Part shown: piece by piece, positions 44,190 through 52,085 of the stretch
Numbering within the stretch: the first letter of the stretch is position 1
Layout of the letters: every line of letters begins with the position of its first letter
Assembly: GCF_019753765.1 (NCBI RefSeq)
Contig: NZ_JAIJZW010000001.1
Location: forward strand, 291,127 to 355,126
Direction: 5' to 3'
DNA from: Microbacterium marinilacus
GTDB lineage: Bacteria > Actinomycetota > Actinomycetes > Actinomycetales > Microbacteriaceae
Length of the DNA: 64,000 bases
Translations under genes and position numbers: made by a program
The notes under the pieces: generated by a model
Databases searched by the model: none
Told to the model about the DNA's origin: nothing
The model's input: only the letters and a program-made list of their open reading frames with translations

Positions 44190-47015
44190 ATGCCCCCCGC
44201 AGTTCACGCCATCCTCGTCGCGCGGTCCACCCCCCAGGCCGCTGCCCAGCTCGAGCGCACCCTCGACGCGTTGCGCGCGCAGACGCGCCCCGTCGACGCG
44301 CTCACCATCGTCGTGTGCGGATCCGCCGACCGCCTGCGCAGCCTGATCGACGCATCCGGAGCAGAAGGGGCCATCGAGGCCCCGGCCGGCACCTCCTTCG
44401 CGACGGCGGTGCGGCTCGGCGCCGCGCGCGTGCCGCAGGAGCGTGCGGTCTGGCTGCTCGCCTACGACACCGCCCCCGAGCCCGGCGCGCTGGCGGCGCT
44501 GTCGGCCGCGCTCGAGCGCGCGCCCTCCGTGGCGATCGCGGCGCCGAAGGTCGTCGACGCCGCCGACCCGTCGCAGATCGTCTCCCTCGGCGTCAGCATG
44601 ACCCGCCTCGGGCGCACCGTCCCCCTCGCGAACGGCGAGTACGACCAGGGGCAGCACGACGCCGACGACGACGTGCTCGGCGCAGACGTCCGCGGCGTGC
44701 TGCTGCGCGCCGAGACCCGCGCGCACCTCCTGCCCGACCCGGCGCTCGCCGGCGCCGACGAGGGACTGGACATGGGCGTGCGCGCCCGTCTCGGCGGGCG
44801 CCGCGTCGCGCTCGCCCCCGGCGCGCGCCTGCACGCCCCGGTCGCGGGCATGGCCGGGCTGTCCCGGCGCCCGATGGCTCGCGCCTACGCCGTGCGCACC
44901 GCGCAGCTGCACCGGCGGCTCGCCTACGCCCCCGCCTGGGCGGTGCCTCTGTCCTGGCTGTCGCTGCTGCCGCTCGCGCTCTGGCGGTCGTTCCTGCACC
45001 TCGTGGCCAAGGCCCCTGCCCGTGTGCCCGCCGAGTGGGCCGCCGCGCTCACCGTCCTCGTGCGGCTGCCCGCCGCGGCGCGCTCCCGCGGACGCATCCG
45101 CGCCTTCCGCAGCGGCTCGTGGGCGCAGATCGCGCCGCTGCGGGCGACGAACGCGGAGCTGCGGGAGCGGTACGACCCGGGCGGGGGCGAGCCGGTGGTG
45201 CGCCGCGAGCTGCGCTTCTTCTCCGGCGGCGGCGCGTGGGCCGTCCTCGCCGCGCTCGTCGTGGGCGTGATCGCGTTCCTCCCCCTGCTGGCGTGGCCAG
45301 TGCTGGGCGGCGGAGGACTGCTGCCGCTGCACGAGACCGTGTCCGGGCTGTGGGCCGAGGCCGCCTACGGCCTGCGCTCCCTCGGCGACGACGTCGTGTC
45401 GGTCGCCGATCCGTTCTCCGCGCTGCTGGCGGCGCTGGGATCGCTCTGGCCCGGCCGGCCCTCGTACGCCCTCGTGCTCGTCTGGGTGCTCGCCCTGCCG
45501 CTGGCGGTGCTCGGCGGGTGGTTCGCCGCGACGCGGGTGACGGAGAGGTCGGGCGTGCGCGTCGCGGTCGGCGTCCTGTGGGCCCTGGCCCCGACGTTCC
45601 TCGCGGCGCTGGTGGACGGGCGTCCGGCGGCCGTGCTGCTGCATCTGCTGCTGCCCTGGCTGTTCTTCGCCGCCTCGGTCGCGCACCGCTCGTGGGGTGC
45701 GTCCGGCGCCGGCTCGATCGTGCTGATCGCGGTGCTGGCGTGTGCGCCGTCCCTCGCGCCGGCGCTCGCCGTGCTGTGGGCGATCGCCCTGCTGCTGGCG
45801 CTCGCGTTCCGCGTCCGTCGCGGCGCCGCCCGCGTCCTGTGGCTCGTGCTGCCGTCTGCGGTCGTCTTCGCCCCGCTCGTCCACGCCCAGCTGATGCGCG
45901 GGACGCCGTGGGCGTTGCTCGCCGATCCGGGACGCCCGTGGGCCGGCTCGGACGCCGCGGGACCCCTGCTGCTCGCCTTGGGCATCCCGACCGCCGACCC
46001 TGCCGGCTGGGGCGCGCTGCTCGGCTGGCTCGGCGTCTCCGACCCGGCGGCGATCGCGTCCTGGGCGCCGGTGCTGCTGGCCCCGTTGGGCCTGCTCGCG
46101 CTGGCCGCGCCCCTCACCCCCCGCTGGCGGGCCGGAATCGGCGCCGTGGTGATCGCGGCCGCCGGTCTGGCGGGCGCGCAGCTCATCGCCGGCGTGCAGG
46201 TCGCCGCGATCGACTCCTCGTCCGTGCCGGTGTGGCCGGGCGCGGCGCTGAGCCTCGCCTGGCTGGGCGTCGTCGCGGCCGCCGCCGTGACGCTCGACGC
46301 CGGGATCCCGTTGCGCTCCGGCGCGCGCGGGGCCGCGGTGCTCGCCACGGTGTGCGTGGCCGTCGTCGCGGTGCCGGCGCTGACGGCCGTCGCCAGGGAC
46401 GACGCGCAGCTGACCAACGGCCCCGCCTCGACCCTGCCCGCCTACGTGACCGCGCGTGCCGCCGACGAGCGCGACCTCGGCACGTTCGTCCTGACGGCCC
46501 AGCCCGACGGCGGTCTCGCCGTGCGGGTGGTGTGGGGTGCGACCGAGACGCTCGGCGGACAGTCGACGCTGCAGGCCACCGAGCCGGGGGCCTCCGATGC
46601 GGACGTGCGGATCGCCGAGCTCACGAGCGACCTGGTGTCGGCGAGCGCCGGCGACGTGCCGCGTCGGCTCAGCGAGCTGGGCGTGCGGTTCGTCCTGCTC
46701 GAGAGCACGGCGGACGCGGAGACCGACGCCTCGCGCACGCGCCGTCTCGAGGCGATCACCGCGATCGACCAGCGCGCCGGCTTCGTGCGCGTGGGCGAGA
46801 CCGCGAAGGGCGTGCTGTGGCGGCTCGACGCCGATCCGGAGCCGCGCGCCGAGCTGACCGCTGCGGAGCGGGCGACGGTGCAGGGGATCGCGATGTCGCA
46901 GCTGGGCGCCCTCCTGGTGGCGCTGCTGCTCGCCGTTCCCACCGCCGCGTCCCGTCGCGAGGTGCGGCGGACGCCCCGGGTCGTCGGCCGCGGCTACGAG
47001 GAGGGGAACCGATGA
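44190..47015 (+). CDS. GT2 glycosyltransferase fused to a large polytopic membrane domain
   Basis: 941 residues. Residues about 1-220 are a GT2-like domain (HAILVARSTPQAAAQLERTLDALRAQ; VWLLAYDTAPEPGAL; ADEGLDMGVRARLGGRRV) with an unusual YDTAPEP in place of a classical DxD. After one helix near 250 and a basic linker, about ten membrane helices follow, then an extracytoplasmic domain (about 730-890) and a last helix. Such fusions lie near whiB2 in many actinobacteria and are implicated in wall glycan assembly by context only. It overlaps the next gene by 4 bp (ATGA). Confidence 0.78.
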   Translation: MPPAVHAILVARSTPQAAAQLERTLDALRAQTRPVDALTIVVCGSADRLRSLIDASGAEGAIEAPAGTSFATAVRLGAARVPQERAVWLLAYDTAPEPGALAALSAALERAPSVAIAAPKVVDAADPSQIVSLGVSMTRLGRTVPLANGEYDQGQHDADDDVLGADVRGVLLRAETRAHLLPDPALAGADEGLDMGVRARLGGRRVALAPGARLHAPVAGMAGLSRRPMARAYAVRTAQLHRRLAYAPAWAVPLSWLSLLPLALWRSFLHLVAKAPARVPAEWAAALTVLVRLPAAARSRGRIRAFRSGSWAQIAPLRATNAELRERYDPGGGEPVVRRELRFFSGGGAWAVLAALVVGVIAFLPLLAWPVLGGGGLLPLHETVSGLWAEAAYGLRSLGDDVVSVADPFSALLAALGSLWPGRPSYALVLVWVLALPLAVLGGWFAATRVTERSGVRVAVGVLWALAPTFLAALVDGRPAAVLLHLLLPWLFFAASVAHRSWGASGAGSIVLIAVLACAPSLAPALAVLWAIALLLALAFRVRRGAARVLWLVLPSAVVFAPLVHAQLMRGTPWALLADPGRPWAGSDAAGPLLLALGIPTADPAGWGALLGWLGVSDPAAIASWAPVLLAPLGLLALAAPLTPRWRAGIGAVVIAAAGLAGAQLIAGVQVAAIDSSSVPVWPGAALSLAWLGVVAAAAVTLDAGIPLRSGARGAAVLATVCVAVVAVPALTAVARDDAQLTNGPASTLPAYVTARAADERDLGTFVLTAQPDGGLAVRVVWGATETLGGQSTLQATEPGASDADVRIAELTSDLVSASAGDVPRRLSELGVRFVLLESTADAETDASRTRRLEAITAIDQRAGFVRVGETAKGVLWRLDADPEPRAELTAAERATVQGIAMSQLGALLVALLLAVPTAASRREVRRTPRVVGRGYEEGNR

Positions 47016-48409
47016 GGATCACCGTCGCCCAGCGCATCGCCGGAGCCCGCGTGCTCGTCGGCGCCCTCGTCTCGGCCGGGGCGGTCGTCGCCGTCGTCGC
47101 GACCGCCGCGCTCCCGTGGCCGTCGGTGGCCTCGGAGCCGCCCGTCCTCGAGGTCACACCGGCCCCGGCGGAGACGGTGCTGGCCTGTGACGGCCCCGTG
47201 CTGGCCCTGGGCCGCACGGCGGAGGAGGCCGACGGGCTGTCGGTGGCGGCTCCCGTCCGCACCACCGTCGGCAACGACCTCGGCGGCGAGCCGGTCGCCG
47301 ACGCCATCGCCCAGCCCGACGTGTCCGAGGAGGGCGCGGCGACGCGGTACCTCCAGGATCCGGACGGGCGTCAGCCCGTCTCGGCGGCTGCCGCCGTCTC
47401 CGCCGAGCCGTCCGCGTCCGACGTCTCGGGACTCACGGCGTCGGCATGCCGGCCGCCGCAGATGGAGTCGTGGATCGTCGGCGGCGACGTCGCGACCGGC
47501 TCGACGGGCATCCTGCTGCTCGCGAACCCGGGTGACGTGGCGGCCACCGTCCAGGTCACGGTCTACGGCGTCACGGGCGCCGTGACCCCTCCCGCCGCAG
47601 CCGCGATCCCGATCCCGGCGCGCACGCAGCTGGCGATCCCGCTGGCGGGAATCGCGGGCGGCGAGCAGAAGCCCGTGCTGCGCGTCACGGCCACCGGCGC
47701 TCCCGTGAGGGCGAGCCTGCAGTCGAGCCTCGTCCGCACGCTCGACCCGGGCGGCGTGGACACGCAGTCGGCGGTGCGCCCGGCGCTGACGCAGATCGTC
47801 CCGGGCCTCCGCATCGTCGGCGAGGTGTCCGGCGCCGAGGGCGCCTCCACGATCGTGCGCCTCCTGTCCGAGGTCGACACGACCGCGACCATCACGGTCT
47901 CGGAGACCGGCGACGCCGACTCCGACCGCGAGCCGGAGCCGCCGGTCGAGCTCGTGGGCGGCACGCCCGTCGACGTCGACCTCGGGGGCCTCGACGAGGG
48001 CGACTACACCGTCGCCGTGACCGCGGAGGAGCCGCTCGTGGCGGCGGTGTGGCAGACCACCGGGTTCGGCGCGGGCGACGACTACGCGTGGCACACCCCG
48101 GCGCCTGCGATCTCGGAGCAGACGCTCGTGGCGGTGCCGCGGGGGCCGGAGCCGACTTTGAGCATCGTGAACCCCGCCGAGGAGGACGTGACCGTGAGCG
48201 TCGCCGGCTACGGCGACGACCCCGAGGACGTCGTGGTCCCCGCGGGCGACGCCGTCACGCTCGACGTCGACGAGGACCGCCTGTACACGATCGATCCCGG
48301 CGGGGCCCCGGTGCACGCAGCGCTCGGCTTCGCCGGAGAATCGGCGCTCGCGGCGATCGCGGTCTGGCCGGATGCCGCTCGCCCCCAGCCGGTGGTCGTG
48401 TACCCGTAG
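47012..48409 (+). CDS. DUF5719 family exported protein
   Basis: 465 residues. One N-terminal membrane segment (ARVLVGALVSAGAVVAVVATAALPW) anchors or exports the protein. The rest is Ala/Val/Thr-rich, acidic and predicted beta-structured (Ig-like strands such as STGILLLANPGDVAATVQVTVYG and EPTLSIVNPAEEDVTVSVAGYG). This matches DUF5719, an actinobacterial family found directly after the GT2-membrane fusion. The ATG overlaps the upstream stop, so the two products are made together and may act as a complex at the outer face. Function unknown. Confidence 0.8.
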   Translation: MRITVAQRIAGARVLVGALVSAGAVVAVVATAALPWPSVASEPPVLEVTPAPAETVLACDGPVLALGRTAEEADGLSVAAPVRTTVGNDLGGEPVADAIAQPDVSEEGAATRYLQDPDGRQPVSAAAAVSAEPSASDVSGLTASACRPPQMESWIVGGDVATGSTGILLLANPGDVAATVQVTVYGVTGAVTPPAAAAIPIPARTQLAIPLAGIAGGEQKPVLRVTATGAPVRASLQSSLVRTLDPGGVDTQSAVRPALTQIVPGLRIVGEVSGAEGASTIVRLLSEVDTTATITVSETGDADSDREPEPPVELVGGTPVDVDLGGLDEGDYTVAVTAEEPLVAAVWQTTGFGAGDDYAWHTPAPAISEQTLVAVPRGPEPTLSIVNPAEEDVTVSVAGYGDDPEDVVVPAGDAVTLDVDEDRLYTIDPGGAPVHAALGFAGESALAAIAVWPDAARPQPVVVYP

Positions 48410-48443
48410 GTCGGCGCCCGTCCCTTCCCCGCACGGCGACGCC

Positions 48444-48500
48444 GCACTCGCCGTGCGAGACCGCGCTCGCTGTGCGAGACCGCGCTTGCTGTGCGGCACC
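48444..48500 (+). repeat. three tandem 19-bp repeats between convergent genes
   Basis: Units GCACTCGCCGTGCGAGACC, GCGCTCGCTGTGCGAGACC and GCGCTTGCTGTGCGGCACC start at 48444, 48463 and 48482. An inverted relative, GGTGCGGTCTCGCGC, follows at about 48530-48544. Together they could fold as a strong bidirectional hairpin ending the DUF5719 and Rv3259-type transcripts. Confidence 0.75.
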
Positions 48501-48549
48501 GCGTCCGGCGGCCACTGTCTCGCGCGGAAGGTGCGGTCTCGCGCCCGGC

Positions 48550-48990
48550 TCAGAAGAAGCGGAAGCGCTCGGGACGGAGGTCCCACGGGTCGCGTCCGAG
48601 GTACTCGGCCGCCGCGCGGAACACCTCGCCCTCGATCATCATGCGCCGCTGCGGCTCGTCGACGCGGTGGAGGCGGCCGAGGCGCTCGATCGGGATCCGG
48701 TAGAGCACGATCCGTCCGGCCTCCTGATCGACGGACCAGCGGGGGATGCCGTCGTCGTCCGTCGCCCGCGGCAGGCGGCCGATCTCGAAGCTGACCTCGC
48801 GCAGCTCCGGCCACGCGCTCCGCAGGTACTCCGCGGCCGCTCCCACGGCGATGTCGAAGCGCTCGACGCGGGTGTCGATCGGGGGGAGCGGCGGGCGGAC
48901 GACCGGACTGCGTCCCTCGCGTCCGTGTCGGCCGTGCCGGGCGGCCCGGCCGCGCGGCGCCGGGCGCCGGGCCCGTCCGAAGATCGCCAT
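48550..48990 (-). CDS. Rv3259-type protein (annotated in relatives as metallopeptidase family)
   Basis: 146 residues. A basic N terminus is followed by VERFDIAVGAAAEYLRSAWPELREVSFEIGRLP, IVLYRIPIERLGRL and IEGEVFRAAAEYLGRDPWDLRPERF. Spacing and motifs parallel M. tuberculosis Rv3259. The segment where zincin-like relatives carry HExxH reads IEGEVF here, so peptidase activity is doubtful. The gene is single, divergent from DUF3499 as in mycobacteria. Function unknown. Confidence 0.72.
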   Translation of the reverse strand: MAIFGRARRPAPRGRAARHGRHGREGRSPVVRPPLPPIDTRVERFDIAVGAAAEYLRSAWPELREVSFEIGRLPRATDDDGIPRWSVDQEAGRIVLYRIPIERLGRLHRVDEPQRRMMIEGEVFRAAAEYLGRDPWDLRPERFRFF

Positions 48991-49085
48991 GGCACCAGCC
49001 TACGTCGCGCGGTGCGGCCCGGTCGGCGGTCCGGCGGATCCCGCGCCGCCCGGCGAGGCGGGCCGGTGCGACCAGCCGCGCCGCC

Positions 49086-49091
49086 TATCGT
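49086..49091 (+). promoter_or_regulatory. leaderless-type -10 element (TATCGT) for the DUF3499 gene
   Basis: TATCGT, seven bases, then ATG at 49099. It decides the short start for this small gene. Confidence 0.5.
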
Positions 49092-49098
49092 GGGGGCG

Positions 49099-49308
49099 AT
49101 GCGTGAGAGAGTCTGTTCGAAGGTCGGCTGTGCCCGAGAGGCCGTGACCACCCTGACGTACGACTACCGCGACCAGATGGCCGCGCTGGGTCCGCTGGGC
49201 GCGGCGAACGACCCGCACGCGCACGACCTCTGCGCGATCCACACCGACCGCCTGTCGGTGCCGCAGGGCTGGACCGTCGTGCGCCACGAGACGCTCCGCG
49301 CGTCCTGA
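49099..49308 (+). CDS. DUF3499 family small protein
   Basis: 69 residues, starting MRERVCSKVGCAREAVTTLTYDY and containing HDLCAIHTDRLSVPQGW. The paired cysteines (C6, C11 and C50 with nearby histidines) suggest a small zinc-binding fold, as in the DUF3499 family (Rv3258c neighbourhood). It is shorter than many relatives, lacking a low-complexity C-terminal tail. A leaderless -10 precedes the ATG. Convergent with the RDD gene, 19 bp apart. Role unknown. Confidence 0.75.
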   Translation: MRERVCSKVGCAREAVTTLTYDYRDQMAALGPLGAANDPHAHDLCAIHTDRLSVPQGWTVVRHETLRAS

Positions 49309-49327
49309 GCGCCGGCTCGATCCCGGT

Positions 49328-50167
49328 TCACCGGGAGAGGCGGGCGACGCGCTCGGCCCGAGACGTCAGGGCGTGCAGCTCCCGTCCCCGACGCACGGCG
49401 ACGACGGCGCGCAGCATCGTCTCGGCGTCCACCGGCGGCACCGGGGCGACGTGCGGCCTGGTCTGCGCCGCGAGCTCCTCCGCGACCCGGGCGCGCGCGG
49501 CGGGGTGCATCGCGCCGGCGCCGGCGACGAACTGGGCGATGCGTCGCGCCAGGGCGACGGGCAATCGGCCGACGTCGGCGATGGCCGCCCACGCCTCCAT
49601 CCCCGGGGGCAGGACGACGCCGCCGGGGACGAGCCGCGGGGTGCGGGTGCGCTCGGCGTACGTGCCTGCCACCAGGTCGCCGAGGCGCTGCGAGCGCGGG
49701 CTGAACACGCCCACCAGCAGGGCCAGCGCGCCGAGCGTGAGGTAGACCTCGAGCACGCCCGTGACCGCGCGGATGAAGGCGTGCCGGAACGAGATCGCGC
49801 CGCCGTCGAGACGCACGATCCGTCCGCCGACCGCCAGCTTGCCGAGGCTGCGTCCGCGCGACACGGTCTCGACGACCGTCGGCACGACGATCAGCAGCAG
49901 CACCGCGAGCACGATGGAGAGGATCTGCATGACGTTCTGATCGAGCGCGCCCGACGCCAGCAGCCGCACCATCAGGAGCACCAGCGTCACGTAGACCACG
50001 AGGGTGAGGACCACGTCGATCGCCGCGCCGGCGACCCGGAGGATCAGCCCGATCGGCTGGACGTCGAGGGCGACGGCCTCGCCGGTGAGGACCTCGTCGT
50101 CGGCGACGACCGCTGCCCCTCGCGCCGACGCGGCGGGGGGATGACCCGAGACGGCACCGGACGACAT
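49328..50167 (-). CDS. RDD family membrane protein
   Basis: 279 residues. Three hydrophobic segments with the RDD motif region (LRVAGAAIDVVLTLVVYVTLVLLM; VSRGRSLGKLAVGGRIVRLDGG; FIRAVTGVLEVYLTLGALALLVG) and a C-terminal soluble tail of about 110 residues rich in Ala/Arg. RDD proteins are small polytopic proteins of uncertain, possibly transport, role. It is divergent from the SpoIIM-like gene with overlapping promoters, and belongs to the MoxR-linked module also found in mycobacteria. Confidence 0.85.
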   Translation of the reverse strand: MSSGAVSGHPPAASARGAAVVADDEVLTGEAVALDVQPIGLILRVAGAAIDVVLTLVVYVTLVLLMVRLLASGALDQNVMQILSIVLAVLLLIVVPTVVETVSRGRSLGKLAVGGRIVRLDGGAISFRHAFIRAVTGVLEVYLTLGALALLVGVFSPRSQRLGDLVAGTYAERTRTPRLVPGGVVLPPGMEAWAAIADVGRLPVALARRIAQFVAGAGAMHPAARARVAEELAAQTRPHVAPVPPVDAETMLRAVVAVRRGRELHALTSRAERVARLSR

Positions 50168-50170
50168 GCG

Positions 50171-50176
50171 TACAGT
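50171..50176 (+). promoter_or_regulatory. leaderless-type -10 element (TACAGT) for the SpoIIM-like gene
   Basis: TACAGT, seven bases, then GTG at 50184. The divergent RDD gene starts at 50167, only three bases away, so the two promoters must overlap. It argues for GTG 50184 rather than ATG 50166. Confidence 0.55.
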
Positions 50177-50183
50177 AAATCAG

Positions 50184-51179
50184 GTGGACCTCGATGCGCT
50201 CGCGACCGCCCGCAGGAACGAGTGGGCTCGGCTGGACGAGCTGTCCAAGCGGCGCGGCCTCACCGGCGGCGAGGTCGACGAGCTCGTCGCCCGCTACCAG
50301 GCCGCGTCGGCCGATCTCGCCGACATCAAGACGTCGGCCGGGCGCACGCCGCACGGCGACCACGTCTCCACGATCCTCGCGCGGGCGCGACTCGCCCTCA
50401 CCGGCGCCTCCGACAACGTGCTGAGGCAGCTGCCGCGCTTCTTCCTGCATCAGCTGCCCGCCGCGCTGTACCGCGTCCGCTGGACGACCCTCGCGATCGC
50501 GCTCGGCTTCATCGCCGTCGTCGCGGTCTCCGGAGCCTGGATCGCCGGAGACCCGGCGCTCGTGGCGACGCTCGGCAGCGAGGCGCAGCTGGAGCAGTAC
50601 GCCGAGCACGAGTTCACCGAGTACTACACCGAGAACCCCGCCGCGGTGTTCGCGGGGATGGTGTGGACCAACAACGCCTGGATCGCCGTGCAGTGCGTGC
50701 TGTTCGGCGTGACGGGCCTCTACCCGGTGTACATCCTCGTGCAGAACGCCGTCGGCCTCGGCGTGGCCGCCGCCGTGATGACGGTGTACGGGCGTCTCGA
50801 CGTGATGATCCTCTACATCCTGCCGCACGGGCTGCTCGAGATGACCTCGATCTTCGTCGCGGGCGCCGCCGGGCTGCACGTGTTCTGGGCGTGGGTCGCG
50901 CCGGGCGCGCGCACGCGCGGGGAGGCGCTGGCCCAGGAGGGGCGCGCCCTCGCCACGGTCGCGATCGGTCTGGTGTTCGCGCTGGCGCTCTCCGGCGTCG
51001 TGGAGGGCTTCGTGACGGGGCAGCCGTGGCCCTGGTGGCTCAAGATCGGGCTCGGCGCGCTCGCGCTGGGCGTGCTGCTGTTCTGGATGCTCGTGCTGGG
51101 GCGGCGAGCGGCACGCGCGGGAGAGACGGGCGACCTGACCGAGTACGAGTCGGGCACCCCGCGTCTCGTCGCGGGCTGA
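50184..51179 (+). CDS. SpoIIM-like (stage II sporulation protein M domain) membrane protein
   Basis: 331 residues from GTG 50184. A soluble N-terminal helix region (DALATARRNEWARLDELSKRRGLTGGEVDELVARYQAA) precedes five to six helices, with the SpoIIM pattern FTEYYTENPAAVFAGMVWTNNAWIAVQC and ILPHGLLEMTSIFVAGAAGLHVFWAWV. In non-sporulating actinobacteria this gene accompanies RDD, DUF58 and MoxR genes; role unknown. An ATG at 50166 would add six residues, but the leaderless -10 lies downstream of it. Confidence 0.85.
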   Translation: MDLDALATARRNEWARLDELSKRRGLTGGEVDELVARYQAASADLADIKTSAGRTPHGDHVSTILARARLALTGASDNVLRQLPRFFLHQLPAALYRVRWTTLAIALGFIAVVAVSGAWIAGDPALVATLGSEAQLEQYAEHEFTEYYTENPAAVFAGMVWTNNAWIAVQCVLFGVTGLYPVYILVQNAVGLGVAAAVMTVYGRLDVMILYILPHGLLEMTSIFVAGAAGLHVFWAWVAPGARTRGEALAQEGRALATVAIGLVFALALSGVVEGFVTGQPWPWWLKIGLGALALGVLLFWMLVLGRRAARAGETGDLTEYESGTPRLVAG

Positions 51180-51202
51180 CGCGCGTCGCCCGCGCGCGCC
51201 GG

Positions 51203-51988
51203 TCAGTCCCGGGTGCCGTCGAAGAGCGCGCGGTAGGCGACGCCGGCGAGCAGCGCTCCGACGACCGGGAAGACGATGAACACCCACAGCTGCGCGAGCG
51301 CCTCGCCCCCTCCGTAGATCGCCGCGGCGATCGAGCGGGCGGGGTTCACCGACGTGTTGTCGATCGGGATGCTGATGAAGTGGATCAGCGCGAGGCTCAG
51401 GCCGATCGCGAGGCCGGCGAGCGGCGTGCCCCGGGTCGGGTGGGTGACCCCGAGGATGATCAGCACGAACAGGCCCGTGAGCACCACCTCGGCGATGATC
51501 GCCGCGGGCAGGCCGAAACCGGCGGGGGACAGGTTGTCCCAGCCGTTGCTCGCGAAGCCGGCGTCCTGCGCCGTCCTCAGCCAGCCGGCGGGACCGAACA
51601 GCCCGATGAGGACGAGCAGCGTGGTGGCGACGGCTCCGCCGATGACCTGGGCGACGATGTACGCGCCCGTCTCGCGCCACGGGAAGCGTCCGGCGGCCGC
51701 GAGACCGAGCGTCACCGCGGGGTTGAAGTGGCCGCCCGAGATCGGGCCGAAGGCGTACGCCCCGACGACGACGGTGAGGCCGAACGCCAGCGCGACCGTG
51801 GAATAGACGGCCGCGGGGGCGTCGGTGAAGTGGTTCGAGGCGAAGACGGCGGTGCCGACGCCGCCGAACACCAGCAGCAGCGTGCCGAACGCCTCGGCCA
51901 CCAGCTTCGCGCTCGTGGCGGGCGCGGCGGGCGGCGTGTGCGCGAGCTCGGCGGGCTCGATCGGGCTCTCGGGATTCGGATCGGACAT
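51203..51988 (-). CDS. aqpZ: Aquaporin Z-type MIP channel
   Basis: 261 residues, six helices and two half-helices. NPA boxes are at 89-91 (GGHFNPAVTLG) and 215-217 (TSVNPARSIAA). H203 in LALIHFISI and the arginine R218 after the second NPA correspond to the selectivity filter of water-selective AqpZ, so water transport is favoured over glycerol. The N-terminal 25 residues are a Pro/Glu-rich extension. The ATG has a strong GGAGGGGGA site. It is inserted between the SpoIIM-like and DUF58 genes of the MoxR module. Confidence 0.93.
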   Translation of the reverse strand: MSDPNPESPIEPAELAHTPPAAPATSAKLVAEAFGTLLLVFGGVGTAVFASNHFTDAPAAVYSTVALAFGLTVVVGAYAFGPISGGHFNPAVTLGLAAAGRFPWRETGAYIVAQVIGGAVATTLLVLIGLFGPAGWLRTAQDAGFASNGWDNLSPAGFGLPAAIIAEVVLTGLFVLIILGVTHPTRGTPLAGLAIGLSLALIHFISIPIDNTSVNPARSIAAAIYGGGEALAQLWVFIVFPVVGALLAGVAYRALFDGTRD

Positions 51989-52085
51989 CTGGGTTCCCCC
52001 TCCTGGACACGTGTCTCACCCCGCATGGTGCCAGCGGCATACGTGCCCGGCAAGCACTGTGACGCGGTGTCGCACGGGATCACCC

